This document shows positions 54,010 to 62,422 of a DNA stretch of 62,422 nt, piece by piece (the stretch's first letter is position 1; every line of letters begins with the position of its first letter). The notes below the pieces were generated by a model that worked only from the letters and a program-made list of their open reading frames with translations, was not told the DNA's origin and made no database searches. The DNA is from CAYNFS01 sp964396685 (GTDB taxonomy: Bacteria; Patescibacteriota; Doudnabacteria; UBA920; 2-01-FULL-46-14), in the NCBI GenBank assembly GCA_964396685.1, contig CAYNFS010000005.1, positions 1 through 62,422 on the forward strand, given 5' to 3'. Both the position numbers and the translations under genes were made by a program.

Positions 54010-56537
54010 GGCTGCGGCGCCGCCGTCTTTTCCAATTCTCGGATTTTGGCCTCAATCTGGGCGTTACCCGGATTAAGCTCCAAAACTTTGTGGTATTCAT
54101 CCAAGGCTTTCTTGGGATTGCCAAGCCGCTCATAACTTAAAGCCAGAGAGAAATGGGCGTTGGAGTGATTCGGCACCAGCGCGATGATTTCGACAAATTG
54201 TTGCGCAGCTTCCCGAGTCTTACCGGTATTAAAGTACAGTCTTCCCAATTCAAACTTGATAACCACATTTGCCGGGACTTTTTGCAAGGCCTGCCCAAGA
54301 ACGGCTATCGCTCCATCAAACTTCCCTTCCTGCTCGAGTGTCAATGCCAGCTGATAATATGCCGCGATATAATCATCCTTAAGCGCCACCGCCTTGCGAA
54401 ACGCCTCTTCTGACTTGACCAAAGACTCGGCGTCCTGGCGAATGTAACGGTTGATAAAAGCATCAGACAAATTGCCCGATCCCGCGGGATTAAGCCCGCT
54501 TAGGACCTCGTTGCCGTCCAACACACTGTTGCCATTGGTGTCGGGATCAGAAGGATCGGAGCCTAGAGCCTGCTCCTGCTCGTCAGAAAGACCGTCGGAA
54601 TCCGTATCCACCCCTTTGCCCAAAATGGCAGGATCAAGGCGCCTGGCGGCCAGCCGGTAGACTTGGCCAAGCTCGGTGAAAAGAATGGGGTTTTTCGTAT
54701 CGGTTTGAGTGGCGCGGGTAAGAGAATCGATGATGAAGCGGTCAACCCCGGCCACCAGGGGTCTCGCAAAAGCATACAGATTGGCAAGCCTCTCCCAAGC
54801 AGTCCAGTTGTTGGGCGAAAGATCCACTGCCTGCCGCGCGGTATTAATACCCGAGGCGATCCAGGTCTGAATTTGCCCCAAATTCGGGTTTGGCCGGGAG
54901 AGTTCCTGATTGATGCGCAATATCAGAAATTCGCCGTAAGTCAGATAGTAATCGGGGCGAAACCGATTTAGCCTGATTGCCCGCTCCAGGGCCTGCTGGG
55001 CTTGATCATAGCTTTCGGGCTGATTTCCCGAAACAATGCCTTTCTTGTAAAAAACGTCAGAGGCGTATATGGAAACGGCAAAAAAGAGAAACACAACCAT
55101 AACCACCAAACCCAGGGAAACAAGCGACACGATGCTTACGGTCTGGCGGGGAGAAGTGGTAAGCGAAAAACTGAAAGTTTTGATTTTTTCCTCTCCCGCA
55201 ATCCTGGACAAAGCCATGAAAGCGGCAATGATGAACCAGAAACTGAAAGCCAGCACCGTATTGAAGAAAAAAATGAAATGGGCGAACCACAGCAAAGCAA
55301 AGGCGGCAAAGAGAAGCAGGCCCAGTCCCCAGCCTTCCTCCTCTTTCTTGCGCAAAAGAAAGAAGAGGCCGTAAACTAGAAAAATCACGCTTAAAATCTC
55401 AAAGGCCAAAAGCCCCAAAATGCCCGCACCAATGAGATATTCCGAAGCCTCGGAAGGCGCTTTGTCAAAACGCACGTTCCAGAAAGGAGAAAGGTTGAAG
55501 GATTCCGCGCGGTGTTTGGAAAACGCGTACTGGAAAGTGTTAGGACCTGATCCCAAAATCGGCCGATCCGCAACCGCCCCCGCTATGACCGGCCCGGCAG
55601 TGCGGTAATCCAGCCGCACCTCGACCGGCAAGTTGAAGCTCAAAATACTTCTCAAATTTACAAAAGGGAAAACCAGCTGAACAATCAAAAAAGAAACCAC
55701 CAGTACCAGCAACACTAGAGGTGTTATCAGCTTCTTCATGGAAAAATCGTGGGCCATCGCTACTTGAAAAACTAAATACAGCAAAATGCCAATCAAAAGC
55801 CCCAGCCAAGCGTAAATGAAGTTCACGGTCAAAAGCACCGTGAATCCCAAAACGAATACCGCAATTTTCAAAAACTTGCCGCTGCCCAAAGCCAGCACCA
55901 AAGAGAGAGCCGAAAACAAGGAAAGCATCAGGAGGCCGCCGATGGTGTTAAAACTCTGCGTTTTGGCAAATGGAACCGGTATCACATACCAGCCGAAAAA
56001 CTGCAGGATGTTATACAGCAAGGCAACGCCTGCCGAGGCTACAAACACCTGAACCAGACGTTTGACCTGCGCTCCCGAATGGAAGTTATTGACAATCAGG
56101 TAATAGAGCAAAACCAGAAATAAGACCTGGAAGAAATTGCCGGAGAAACTGCCGTAAAATCCCAGGAAAGACGCGATCCGGTCCGCGGAAAAAAGCGAGG
56201 CCAGAAGATAAACCAGCAAAAAAATCCCGATTGGCAAATCAAGCGGCGTTTTCACCAATCGCCACGTTCGCAGCACCAAAAGCTTGAGCAGCCAGACAAT
56301 CACGGCTACGGAAGTCAAAACCATCAAAAGCATTTGTTTGGAGAACTCCAGAGGCTCAAAAGTCCATGGCGTAAAAAGCAAAGGCAAAACAAAAGCCAGA
56401 GCATAGACTATTCCCCTGATTACCTTGTCCCAGCTTTCTTGGCTTTTGGTGTCCGCCTCTTGCGGTTCAGCAGGTTTGTCAGGAGGAAGCGATGTTTCGA
56501 CCTTTGTTTCGGTTTCAAGTATCGTTTCTTCGTACAT
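54006..56537 (-). CDS. O-antigen-ligase-like membrane protein with TPR repeats
   Basis: An 843-residue protein. Residues up to about 490 hold a dozen membrane helices in the pattern of Wzy/WaaL (O-antigen ligase) enzymes, with a large loop around 330-380 (DYRTAGPVIAGAVADRPILGSGPNTF, shown in part) typical of the family's Arg/His loop. The C-terminal third has TPR units (PESYDQAQQALERAIRLNRFRPDYYL; KDDYIAAYYQLALTLEQEGKF; NHSNAHFSLALSYERLGNPKKAL) and a thrombospondin type 3-like insert (DTDSDGLSDEQEQALGSDP). It probably transfers or polymerises a surface glycan. Its promoter is distinct; the start MYEETILE follows from promoter spacing. Confidence 0.86.
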   Translation of the reverse strand: MYEETILETETKVETSLPPDKPAEPQEADTKSQESWDKVIRGIVYALAFVLPLLFTPWTFEPLEFSKQMLLMVLTSVAVIVWLLKLLVLRTWRLVKTPLDLPIGIFLLVYLLASLFSADRIASFLGFYGSFSGNFFQVLFLVLLYYLIVNNFHSGAQVKRLVQVFVASAGVALLYNILQFFGWYVIPVPFAKTQSFNTIGGLLMLSLFSALSLVLALGSGKFLKIAVFVLGFTVLLTVNFIYAWLGLLIGILLYLVFQVAMAHDFSMKKLITPLVLLVLVVSFLIVQLVFPFVNLRSILSFNLPVEVRLDYRTAGPVIAGAVADRPILGSGPNTFQYAFSKHRAESFNLSPFWNVRFDKAPSEASEYLIGAGILGLLAFEILSVIFLVYGLFFLLRKKEEEGWGLGLLLFAAFALLWFAHFIFFFNTVLAFSFWFIIAAFMALSRIAGEEKIKTFSFSLTTSPRQTVSIVSLVSLGLVVMVVFLFFAVSIYASDVFYKKGIVSGNQPESYDQAQQALERAIRLNRFRPDYYLTYGEFLILRINQELSRPNPNLGQIQTWIASGINTARQAVDLSPNNWTAWERLANLYAFARPLVAGVDRFIIDSLTRATQTDTKNPILFTELGQVYRLAARRLDPAILGKGVDTDSDGLSDEQEQALGSDPSDPDTNGNSVLDGNEVLSGLNPAGSGNLSDAFINRYIRQDAESLVKSEEAFRKAVALKDDYIAAYYQLALTLEQEGKFDGAIAVLGQALQKVPANVVIKFELGRLYFNTGKTREAAQQFVEIIALVPNHSNAHFSLALSYERLGNPKKALDEYHKVLELNPGNAQIEAKIRELEKTAAPQP

Positions 56538-56570
56538 TTTTATTAAATTAATTATCCCCAAACTGAAATG

Positions 56571-56599
56571 ATTATACCACCTAACTCCCCAATTTACAA
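56571..56599 (-). promoter_or_regulatory. Promoter of the O-antigen-ligase-like gene
   Basis: Minus strand: TTGTAA, 17-base spacer, TATAAT; overlaps the end of the dehydrogenase gene. Confidence 0.75.
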
Positions 56600-57574
56600 A
56601 CTTTTTACCGGAGTCAGAGGAGATTTTCCTGAAAGCACCGCGACAATGTTCTGGGCCGCAAGCTTCGCCATCGTTGACCTTGCCTCTTCCGTGGCCGACG
56701 CCGTATGGGGGGTCATTACGATATTCTCAAGCTTTTTCAATTCCGAGGTCACTTGTGGCTCAAATTCAAAGACATCCAGCCCGGCCCCCCAGATCACCTT
56801 GTTTTTTAGCGCCCAAGCCAAAGCCGTTTCATCAATCACCGGCCCCCGGGCAGTATTGATCAGAATGGCAGTGCGCTTCATGCTCAAAAGTTCAGTCTTG
56901 CTGATCATGTGATGAGTCTCGCGCGAAAGCGGCACATGCAGAGAAACAATATCGGAGGAGGTTAAAAGCTTGCGAATGCTCACGGCTTGGGAGCCGATTT
57001 TTCTATCCAATTCCCGGTCTTTCTTGCCGCGATCATAATAAACAACTCTCATTTTGTACCCGGAGCTGCCAATCTCGGCCACCCGTCCCCCGATTCGCCC
57101 CAAACCCAAAATGCCCAAGGTTTTTCCGGCAAGTTCGCGTCCCAACAAAAGTTCCGGCGCCCAGCCTTCGTATCTGCCCGCCCGCACGAATTTATCTGAT
57201 TCTACGATGCGGCGCGCCACCGCCGCAATCAAGGCAAAAGTGTGTTCGGCGACCGCTTCGGTCAAAACCTCGGGGGTATTGGTGACTATCACTCTCTGTT
57301 TTCTCGCGGCCGCAAGATCGATATTGTCAAAACCAACCGCGTAATTTGCCACGACCTTGAGATTCTTACCCGCCGCCTTCAAGACTTCCCCGTCTATTTT
57401 ATCGGTCAAAAGGGAAAGAATGGCGTCTGCCTCTCTCACCAGTTTCAAAAGCTCGGCTTTGCGCAAAGCCCGGTCATAAGGATTAACTTTGAGCTCAAAA
57501 AGCGGATGCAAAACAGCCAAGCCTGCCTCGGGAATCTTACGCGTCACAACTACTAAAGGTTTTTGTTTCTCCAT
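56594..57574 (-). CDS. D-isomer-specific 2-hydroxyacid dehydrogenase (glyoxylate reductase-like)
   Basis: A 326-residue NAD(P)-dependent dehydrogenase. Substrate domain VANYAVGFDNIDLAAARKQ, Rossmann fold LGILGLGRIGGRVAEI (about 150-165), then INTARGPVIDETALAWAL with the catalytic Arg, GAGLDVFEFEP with Glu, and NIVMTPHTASAT with the catalytic His. The pattern is close to glyoxylate/hydroxypyruvate reductases. The real substrate cannot be read from the sequence. It is 31 bases downstream of the GT39 gene. Confidence 0.9.
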   Translation of the reverse strand: MEKQKPLVVVTRKIPEAGLAVLHPLFELKVNPYDRALRKAELLKLVREADAILSLLTDKIDGEVLKAAGKNLKVVANYAVGFDNIDLAAARKQRVIVTNTPEVLTEAVAEHTFALIAAVARRIVESDKFVRAGRYEGWAPELLLGRELAGKTLGILGLGRIGGRVAEIGSSGYKMRVVYYDRGKKDRELDRKIGSQAVSIRKLLTSSDIVSLHVPLSRETHHMISKTELLSMKRTAILINTARGPVIDETALAWALKNKVIWGAGLDVFEFEPQVTSELKKLENIVMTPHTASATEEARSTMAKLAAQNIVAVLSGKSPLTPVKSL

Positions 57575-57604
57575 GTTTGCTTTATTCTATTTATACCACG
57601 TTCT

Positions 57605-59323
57605 CTAAAAACGGTAAAGGCGGAACGCGATTTTTCCCTGCGGACTTCTTATCTCCTCGCCGGTCTTGCCGTTTTCTACAAGCGTTTTTTCTAAATTCTC
57701 CGAAGCTTCTGCAGAAATGTCCAGGTTTATCACCGTCTCATTGGCCTTCAAAAACACGGTCTCCTCAAATCCTTGAGTCTTGAAAAAATTAGGATCAGCA
57801 GACACCGCTCTTAAAAAGTTTTGATCAGAAATCATGGGCCAGCCCTCAAAAACCGTATGGCGGGTTATGTACCAAAGGTTAGAAGGCCCATGAAGGCGGG
57901 AATCAATTACAAACAAGATCTGCTTCGCTTTTCTCGCATCGGCCTTTGCATCCTGTATCGCCCGCTGTTGCAGAGCTTCTGCAAATTTGAACTTCACTGG
58001 AAAGGTCTGCGGGGAATAATACCCCTTGGTAATTTCCAAAAAATATTCCTCCCACTGGTTGTATCCCCAAAATTCCGACTCCCTTCTTGCCCACGAATAA
58101 GCAACTCCTTCTTTACCAAAAGGAGTGATCAGATGATTAGTGTTGACGGCAAAGCCGGCTTCTAAAATGAGCAGTACGGCGAAGAAATAACGAACTGACT
58201 TTTTGCTTCTTCCGGCCAGCCATATGCTCGAAGCGATAAGCATCGCAAGGGGAGGAGAAAGCATGGCCAAAAATCTTTCTTGCGGTCCGACCAGAATAAG
58301 CAGCGCCAAGACAAAAAAAAGAACAAGTCCTATAAACTGCAATCCGACCTCCCGTCTCTTCCAAAATCCGGCAATGAGAGCGAAGATGGTGAGTATGGAA
58401 AAACCGATGCCGTAATATCGCCCGAAACGGATAAAAAGATTTGCGAGTCTGTCCCCCAAATCGCCAACCTCCCGCCCTGGACGAATCTCCCAGACTGGAA
58501 CTTTTTGTTTCAGCAGATAAGAAACCTGAAAATCAAAATGGCCGCGAACTTGGTAAAGCTTAAGATTGTAGATAACAACCGGTGAAAGAATGACGAGCAA
58601 AAGGATAACCCCCAAAATAAGCCTCTTCCAAGTAAGCCAGTCTCTGCGGCGCCAGATTAAAAAGCTGATAAAAACGGGCAATAAAATTACTGCTGTATAT
58701 TTCATGAGGATAGCTAAGGCCGTCGCAATTACGGTCAAATAAAACCATAACCCCTCCTTCCCTCCCCTTACCTTAAGGGAAGGAACACCCTCTCTTAAGA
58801 TAAGAGAGGGTGGGGGTGAGTTATGAACATACCTCAAAAAAAACCAAATGGCCAAAAGCATAAAAAAAATCACCATAGATTCCTGAAGGGCGATGCGCGA
58901 AATCCAAATATGATTTTGATTAACCGCCAAAATTCCAGAGGCGATAAGGCCGGCAGTACTGCTGGCAAAAAGCCGGTGGGCGATAAAAAATACGAGAATC
59001 ACCGAGCCGATGCCGGCCAAGACAGACGGCAAACGCAGAGCCCACAAATTTATCCCGAAAACTTTGAAAAAAGAATGCCAGATCCAAAAACCCAAAGGCG
59101 GATGGTCATGAAAAGAAAGCTTAGCCCAAGCCGGAACTTCCTCAAACCACTCAAAGGGTGTGGACTGATACGGAGAATTGAGCGAATCAACCAGTGCGAT
59201 GCTCCGGTAACCGTAAAATGCCTCGTCAGTAATCACGTCATGCTGATCCAGTCGCCAGAGGCGCAAAACAGCCGCTACGATGAGAATTGACAAAAATAAA
59301 ATTTTGGCGCGCCTGCCAGTCAT
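57605..59323 (-). CDS. GT39-like membrane glycosyltransferase
   Basis: A 572-residue member of the ArnT/PMT (GT-C) superfamily. The first luminal loop has the acidic motif QHDVITDEAFYGYRS with the catalytic Asp/Glu pair, followed by HDHPPLGFWIWHSFFKVFG and about ten membrane helices, then a soluble C-terminal domain. Such enzymes use polyprenyl-phosphate sugars outside the membrane. An R4 double palindrome is read in frame in a loop after YVHN (SPPPSLILREGVPSLKVRGG). It overlaps the end of the antiporter gene by four bases. Confidence 0.88.
   Translation of the reverse strand: MTGRRAKILFLSILIVAAVLRLWRLDQHDVITDEAFYGYRSIALVDSLNSPYQSTPFEWFEEVPAWAKLSFHDHPPLGFWIWHSFFKVFGINLWALRLPSVLAGIGSVILVFFIAHRLFASSTAGLIASGILAVNQNHIWISRIALQESMVIFFMLLAIWFFLRYVHNSPPPSLILREGVPSLKVRGGKEGLWFYLTVIATALAILMKYTAVILLPVFISFLIWRRRDWLTWKRLILGVILLLVILSPVVIYNLKLYQVRGHFDFQVSYLLKQKVPVWEIRPGREVGDLGDRLANLFIRFGRYYGIGFSILTIFALIAGFWKRREVGLQFIGLVLFFVLALLILVGPQERFLAMLSPPLAMLIASSIWLAGRSKKSVRYFFAVLLILEAGFAVNTNHLITPFGKEGVAYSWARRESEFWGYNQWEEYFLEITKGYYSPQTFPVKFKFAEALQQRAIQDAKADARKAKQILFVIDSRLHGPSNLWYITRHTVFEGWPMISDQNFLRAVSADPNFFKTQGFEETVFLKANETVINLDISAEASENLEKTLVENGKTGEEIRSPQGKIAFRLYRF
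58747..58826. repeat. R4 double palindrome in the GT39-like gene
   Basis: taacccctccttccc ... gggggtgagttatg around two inner palindromes (ccccttaccttaagg, cctctcttaagataagagagg); about 80 bases, in frame; similar to the copy in rsmA. Confidence 0.88.
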
Positions 59324-60273
59324 AAAGACAAACTGCTCAACTCACTCAATAAAAATACGACATAGAGAGCAAGCAGGACAATTCCTTCGCGGCGGGTATA
59401 TTTGTGCCCGGACAGGCCGAAGGCTATATACAAAAATACCAGAATCAAAAAGATCACAAAAAAAATCCAGAAAGATGGCGAAGTCCTAATCACGATCGGC
59501 TTAAGCTGCGCGAGCACGCCCACAACCAGAGCGTTAGTGAAGGCGCTGCCCAGCACGTTGCCCAAACCAAGCCTTTTCATACCCGCTTTCCAAGCCGTCA
59601 AAGAGACGCTAAGTTCCGGCAGATTTGTGCCGACGGCAAAAATAATCAAACCCGTAAAAAACAACGGGAGGTCGTAACCCTTCGCCAAATCCAGAGTGAC
59701 TGTGATTACATAATGAGCGACCACTACAACGCCGACGATACCGCTAAAGGCAAAGGCCAACACTTTTTTTGTCGGAAAACGACGCTGGTCTTCTTCCGGA
59801 ATATGCTCTAAAGCCCGCTCCTGTTGTCTGGAACTCAACAGGCCGTTTATGATCAGGATATAAAAGGCGATAAGAATGAGTCCGTCAATAGAAGATACCG
59901 CTCCGTCGGTAGCCAAAAACAAAGGCAGCACGATGAAACCGCCGATGGCCCAAAGCCACTTTCCTTGAAAAAGTTTGGTTGTTGAGATTTTGTTTCCGGC
60001 AATAATTAAAAGCCCGGAAATCAAACCAAAAAGCACCATGACTCCTCCCATGAGGTTGCCGAAAGAAACTTGCGGGATATCAGACAGCACGGCATTTAGC
60101 CCGATAAAAAACTCGGGCAAGGAAGTAAGCATGCCCGAGACAAGTCCTAAGGCAAAAACCGAAATCCGCAAGCGCTCTCCCAAGATTCGAAAGTTCGTAA
60201 TCATGATGTCGGCGAACAGTCCCAAAAGTCCAAAAAGCAAAATCAGCAAAACCCACAAAAGCCAAATCGGCAT
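59320..60273 (-). CDS. CaCA-family Na+/Ca2+ (cation) antiporter
   Basis: A 317-residue protein with about ten membrane helices. Both alpha repeats carry the family motif with acidic residues: LTSLPEFFIGLNAVLSD and GTNLPELSVSLTAWKAG, followed by FGNLMGG and LGNVLGSAFTN. Both Glu residues are present, unlike in the other antiporter of the window. It lies between DUF3105 and GT39 genes, three and minus four bases away, in one operon. Confidence 0.92.
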   Translation of the reverse strand: MPIWLLWVLLILLFGLLGLFADIMITNFRILGERLRISVFALGLVSGMLTSLPEFFIGLNAVLSDIPQVSFGNLMGGVMVLFGLISGLLIIAGNKISTTKLFQGKWLWAIGGFIVLPLFLATDGAVSSIDGLILIAFYILIINGLLSSRQQERALEHIPEEDQRRFPTKKVLAFAFSGIVGVVVVAHYVITVTLDLAKGYDLPLFFTGLIIFAVGTNLPELSVSLTAWKAGMKRLGLGNVLGSAFTNALVVGVLAQLKPIVIRTSPSFWIFFVIFLILVFLYIAFGLSGHKYTRREGIVLLALYVVFLLSELSSLSL

Positions 60274-60276
60274 AGT

Positions 60277-60849
60277 TTAGTACGGCACCTGCTCCGGCCC
60301 TTTGTTGATAAAGGCCTTGATGAAATCCTGAATTTGTTTTTGGTCGGCTGACTTAAGCTTCAAAAGCCTGCCCCAGGCGGCCACGGCGATTGGCAAATCG
60401 TTTTCGGCCCTCGGGGTCAGAATGACTTTTAGGGTATAATCGTCCGCAATGTCTTTGAGCTTAGCGAGCGTCTCCGGACTGATATCCGGCTTGTAAGAAA
60501 TCCAGATCCCGCCGTGCTCGAGGTTGTGGATGAGCTGTTCATCAGGCAGAGGATTGTCATATACGCCCCAGTTCGCCGCTGCAGCATAATGAGGGCCGGA
60601 AGTCGGCGGATTGGAATTATAAGGCTCGTGCTGGCTGCCTTCCGCGATATGTTCTCGGCCCTGATCAGCAATCTCCTCGCCCGGCTTTTGGCTCCGGGCT
60701 TTTTGCGAATAAGCAACGACCAAATAAGCACTTCCCGCAATTGCGGCAATTATCGCAAGCCAAATTACGGCGCTTTTAATTTTGCGCCAGCGCGATGCTT
60801 TGAGGCGAGCCAGTCTTTCCTGCTCACTTTTTGATAAGTTTTGCTCCAT
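60277..60849 (-). CDS. DUF3105 membrane protein
   Basis: A 190-residue protein with one N-terminal membrane helix (SAVIWLAIIAAIAGSAYLVVA) and a DUF3105 domain: SQHEPYNSNPPTSGPHY, LPDEQLIHNLEHGGIWISY, with conserved His residues that could bind a metal. The function is unknown. The ATG shares a base with the stop of the VOC gene (TAATG), which fixes the start at MEQNLSKSEQ. Confidence 0.92.
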   Translation of the reverse strand: MEQNLSKSEQERLARLKASRWRKIKSAVIWLAIIAAIAGSAYLVVAYSQKARSQKPGEEIADQGREHIAEGSQHEPYNSNPPTSGPHYAAAANWGVYDNPLPDEQLIHNLEHGGIWISYKPDISPETLAKLKDIADDYTLKVILTPRAENDLPIAVAAWGRLLKLKSADQKQIQDFIKAFINKGPEQVPY

Positions 60850-61229
60850 TAACCCATCTGACTTAAAGCCAAAATGTTCCCCTCCGTGTCCTTGAACCAC
60901 GCGCCCTTGACATCCCCCATGGTGGCAACGCCGTTTACGGTTTTGAGTCCTGGCATGTCATACTCCTCAAAAACCACTCCTTTGCTCCTCAAACCCGCCA
61001 TTTCCGCTTCCAAATCCTCCACCCAAAATTCGGCCAGAGTGTGGTCGGCTTTGGAAGGCGGCCTTTGATATAAATAAAGGGTTGTGCCCCCTCCGCATTC
61101 AAACAAAACATCCCCGCCGGCCATTTTCTTATCGGAAGCTTTGAGCCCCAAAATATCCCGATAAAACTTTTTGGCTCTCTCCAGATCAACCACCGGAAGA
61201 GTCGGCGCCACTCGCGCTTTTGATAACAT
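60849..61229 (-). CDS. VOC-family (glyoxalase/bleomycin-resistance-like) protein
   Basis: A 126-residue protein with the two beta-alpha-beta-beta-beta modules of the VOC superfamily: VAPTLPVVDLERAKKFYRDILGLKAS and FWVEDLEAEMAGLRSKGVVFEEY, ending AWFKDTEGNILALSQ, where the last Glu-Gly-Asn pattern usually includes a metal ligand. The first-module His is replaced by Pro in TLPVVDLE, so metal binding and activity are uncertain. Substrate unknown. Confidence 0.9.
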   Translation of the reverse strand: MLSKARVAPTLPVVDLERAKKFYRDILGLKASDKKMAGGDVLFECGGGTTLYLYQRPPSKADHTLAEFWVEDLEAEMAGLRSKGVVFEEYDMPGLKTVNGVATMGDVKGAWFKDTEGNILALSQMG

Positions 61230-61265
61230 ATTTTCGTATCCTTTGCCCCTCTGTGGGGGTCTTAA

Positions 61266-62078
61266 TTATTGAATCTCGTATTTTAGGGAAACTGTCACGG
61301 TAATTTCCTGCGAGCCGGGCTCAAGAGTAGGCGGCGGCAGAGCGGCTTTGTCGGCAACAAGAGGTGAGGCTCCGCCATAGCCATAACTCTCGTAAGGGAT
61401 AGGATAAGGCGCGCTTCCTTCTTCAATCGTCAAAAGCCGTCCCAACTTAAAGCCGCCGGCTTTGGCCGTGGCTACCGCTTTTTCTTTGGCGCGGCTTAAG
61501 GCTTCTTCCCGGGCTTCTTGTTCTACGGCCGAGCGATCGTCAATTGTGAAATTAAGCTGGGAGACGGAGTTGGCGCCGTTTTCGACAACGCCGGCCAGTA
61601 TCTCTCCTGACTTATCGAAATTGCGGACTTTGACCGAGACCGTTTGACTGATGGTATAACCGGAAATTTCCGGCGGCGGACAGGGACGCGGGGAGGATTG
61701 AGCGCCACCTTCCTGATAAATCACCGGCGGACAGCTGTAATATTGATATTTTGGATCAACGCTGTAATTGATAGTTTTGATATCTTTGGCTTCCACTCCT
61801 AGTTTTTTGAGAAACTCAATAATCTTATTTGTCTTGTCAGTGTTTTCTTTCTGCAAATCCGCGATTTTTTTGCCGCCCTCGGTAATGACGCTGAAAGTGA
61901 ATTGGGCCACATCCGGAATAGCCACAGCCTTGCCTTCGCCGGTTACCGTAAAGCTCCTGAAAGACGCCGGCTCCACATTTTTGGCGTAGGAATCCACATA
62001 GCGAAGATAAGCTAAGGCAAAAAGCAGAACCGCGATGATTACAGCAATGCCGATGTAATTTTTGATTTTTTCGGACAT
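61266..62078 (-). CDS. SIMPL (DUF541) domain exported protein
   Basis: A 270-residue protein with one N-terminal helix (IGIAVIIAVLLFALAYLRYV) and a SIMPL/DUF541 domain: FTVTGEGKAVAIPDVAQFTFSV, KIIEFLKKLGVEAKDIKTINYSVDP, NSVSQLNFTIDDRSA, AREEALSRAKEKAVATAKAGGFKLG. Role unknown; family members are periplasmic or surface proteins. It is the first gene of the VOC-DUF3105-antiporter-GT39 run. The start MSEKIKNY directly precedes the helix. Confidence 0.92.
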   Translation of the reverse strand: MSEKIKNYIGIAVIIAVLLFALAYLRYVDSYAKNVEPASFRSFTVTGEGKAVAIPDVAQFTFSVITEGGKKIADLQKENTDKTNKIIEFLKKLGVEAKDIKTINYSVDPKYQYYSCPPVIYQEGGAQSSPRPCPPPEISGYTISQTVSVKVRNFDKSGEILAGVVENGANSVSQLNFTIDDRSAVEQEAREEALSRAKEKAVATAKAGGFKLGRLLTIEEGSAPYPIPYESYGYGGASPLVADKAALPPPTLEPGSQEITVTVSLKYEIQ

Positions 62079-62109
62079 ATGGTTTTTCGTTAAGAGTCTT
62101 CTTGACCCC

Positions 62110-62139
62110 ATTATAGTCTAAGAAGGCCAGAATAGACAA
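62110..62139 (-). promoter_or_regulatory. Promoter of the SIMPL operon
   Basis: Minus strand: TTGTCT, 18-base spacer, TATAAT, about 30 bases before the start codon. Confidence 0.75.
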
Positions 62140-62172
62140 ATTTATGAGTAATTGTTAGAATTTATCTGTCGT

Positions 62173-62244
62173 TCCGGCGTAGCTCAACGGTAGAGCGAGG
62201 GACTGTTAATCCCCAGGTTGCAGGTTCGAATCCTGCCGCCGGAG
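62173..62244 (+). tRNA. tRNA-Asn (GUU)
   Basis: Acceptor TCCGGCG/CGCCGGA with G discriminator, D arm AGCTCAACGGTAGAGC, anticodon loop CTGTTAA giving GUU, T arm GCAGGTTCGAATCCTGC. The 27-43 pair is A-C. CCA is not encoded. Its presence beside gatCAB does not exclude indirect Asn-tRNA formation. Confidence 0.96.
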
Positions 62245-62422
62245 TTCAAAGTTCTGGAACGAATAATGCTGTAAGGAGAAAGTTGGAGGGCCGCCCCGCA
62301 GTTGTCCGCCCTAGGCGGACATACTATCGGGATTCGCATCATCTCCAAAATCCTCTTTGAGACTGAAACAATAAATGCTGTAAATTCTCTATTAACACTT
62401 TTACTCATGACAACCGAGAAAG
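62245..62422. other. Right end of the window without a supported gene
   Basis: Contains a perfect R5-like palindrome gtccgccctaggcggac near 62308-62324. A minus-strand open frame here runs into the antisense of tRNA-Asn and is not convincing. Confidence 0.5.

Noticed and set aside
62184..62408. Minus-strand open frame ending in GGRIRTCNLGINSPSLYR
   Set aside because: Its end is the antisense of tRNA-Asn, and it has no ribosome site or family resemblance.

Overview
The window looks like one scaffold piece from a Candidate Phyla Radiation bacterium (Patescibacteria, most like Parcubacteria), probably a metagenome assembly because it holds a run of exactly 100 N. This is inferred from gene content: a PrgI / TraC-like / VirB4 / TrbL-like secretion cluster with large signal-peptide proteins, a DUF5667 protein beside an ECF sigma factor, DUF2795, small four-helix-bundle, GxxExxY and GIY-YIG proteins, and many short palindromic repeats, some inside genes. 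No rRNA or CRISPR array was seen.

Layout. 1-7.6 kb: gatCAB (minus), lemA-htpX, recX, clpC-comF. 7.6-13 kb: tRNA-Ser, a TraR/DksA-like operon, ECF sigma plus DUF5667, DUF2795, tRNA-Arg, a damaged tRNA-Ser cluster around the N gap, and an HTH gene leading into recG. 15.7-31.4 kb: a minus-strand type IV secretion-like cluster (beta-propeller-like protein, M15-like protein, VirB4, TraC-like, PrgI, TrbL/VirB6-like protein with a PKD domain, further exported proteins) interrupted by a frameshifted GxxExxY gene, two four-helix-bundle genes, a RelE-type toxin-antitoxin pair and a tRNA-like element. A consensus promoter whose -35 box sits in a perfect palindrome heads this cluster. 31.5-48 kb: ksgA, a G5/RlpA-like protein, uvrD/pcrA, a LysM-M23 peptidase, recO, ileS, a glycosyltransferase, argS, smpB. 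48-53 kb: an accessory stretch with two GIY-YIG genes, two copies of a hairpin-rich mobile element, a Ca2+/cation antiporter, ssrA (tmRNA) and several unknown genes. 53-62 kb: infC-rpmI-rplT, an O-antigen-ligase/TPR protein, a 2-hydroxyacid dehydrogenase, then SIMPL-VOC-DUF3105-antiporter-GT39 and tRNA-Asn.

The most striking pattern is that several palindromic repeat families occur both between genes and inside conserved genes without breaking the frame. I label them R1 (gtcattgcgag...cgcaatgac), R2 (gtcattcccg...gaatgac), R3 (gtcattctgag...aatgac), R4 (ctccccc...gggggag, often bounded by aactc/gagtt), R5 (ccgcc-n-ggcgg), R6 (tagtatttggtat strings), R7 (tttttgattttt strings) and R8 (ccctgttaaat...atttaacaggg). 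They account for the excess length of KsgA and part of that of RecG. RecG also carries a whole GxxExxY nuclease-like domain between its DEQH and TATPIPRT motifs.

Working together: gatCAB, ileS, argS, infC, L35, L20, KsgA and tRNAs are translation genes; tmRNA and SmpB form the ribosome-rescue pair and ClpC is a likely consumer of tagged proteins; RecG, RecO, RecX, UvrD and ComF serve DNA repair and uptake; the secretion-like cluster, glycosyltransferases, O-antigen ligase and wall-binding peptidases serve the cell envelope. Six genes have a -10 box 6-7 nt before the start codon, suggesting leaderless mRNAs.
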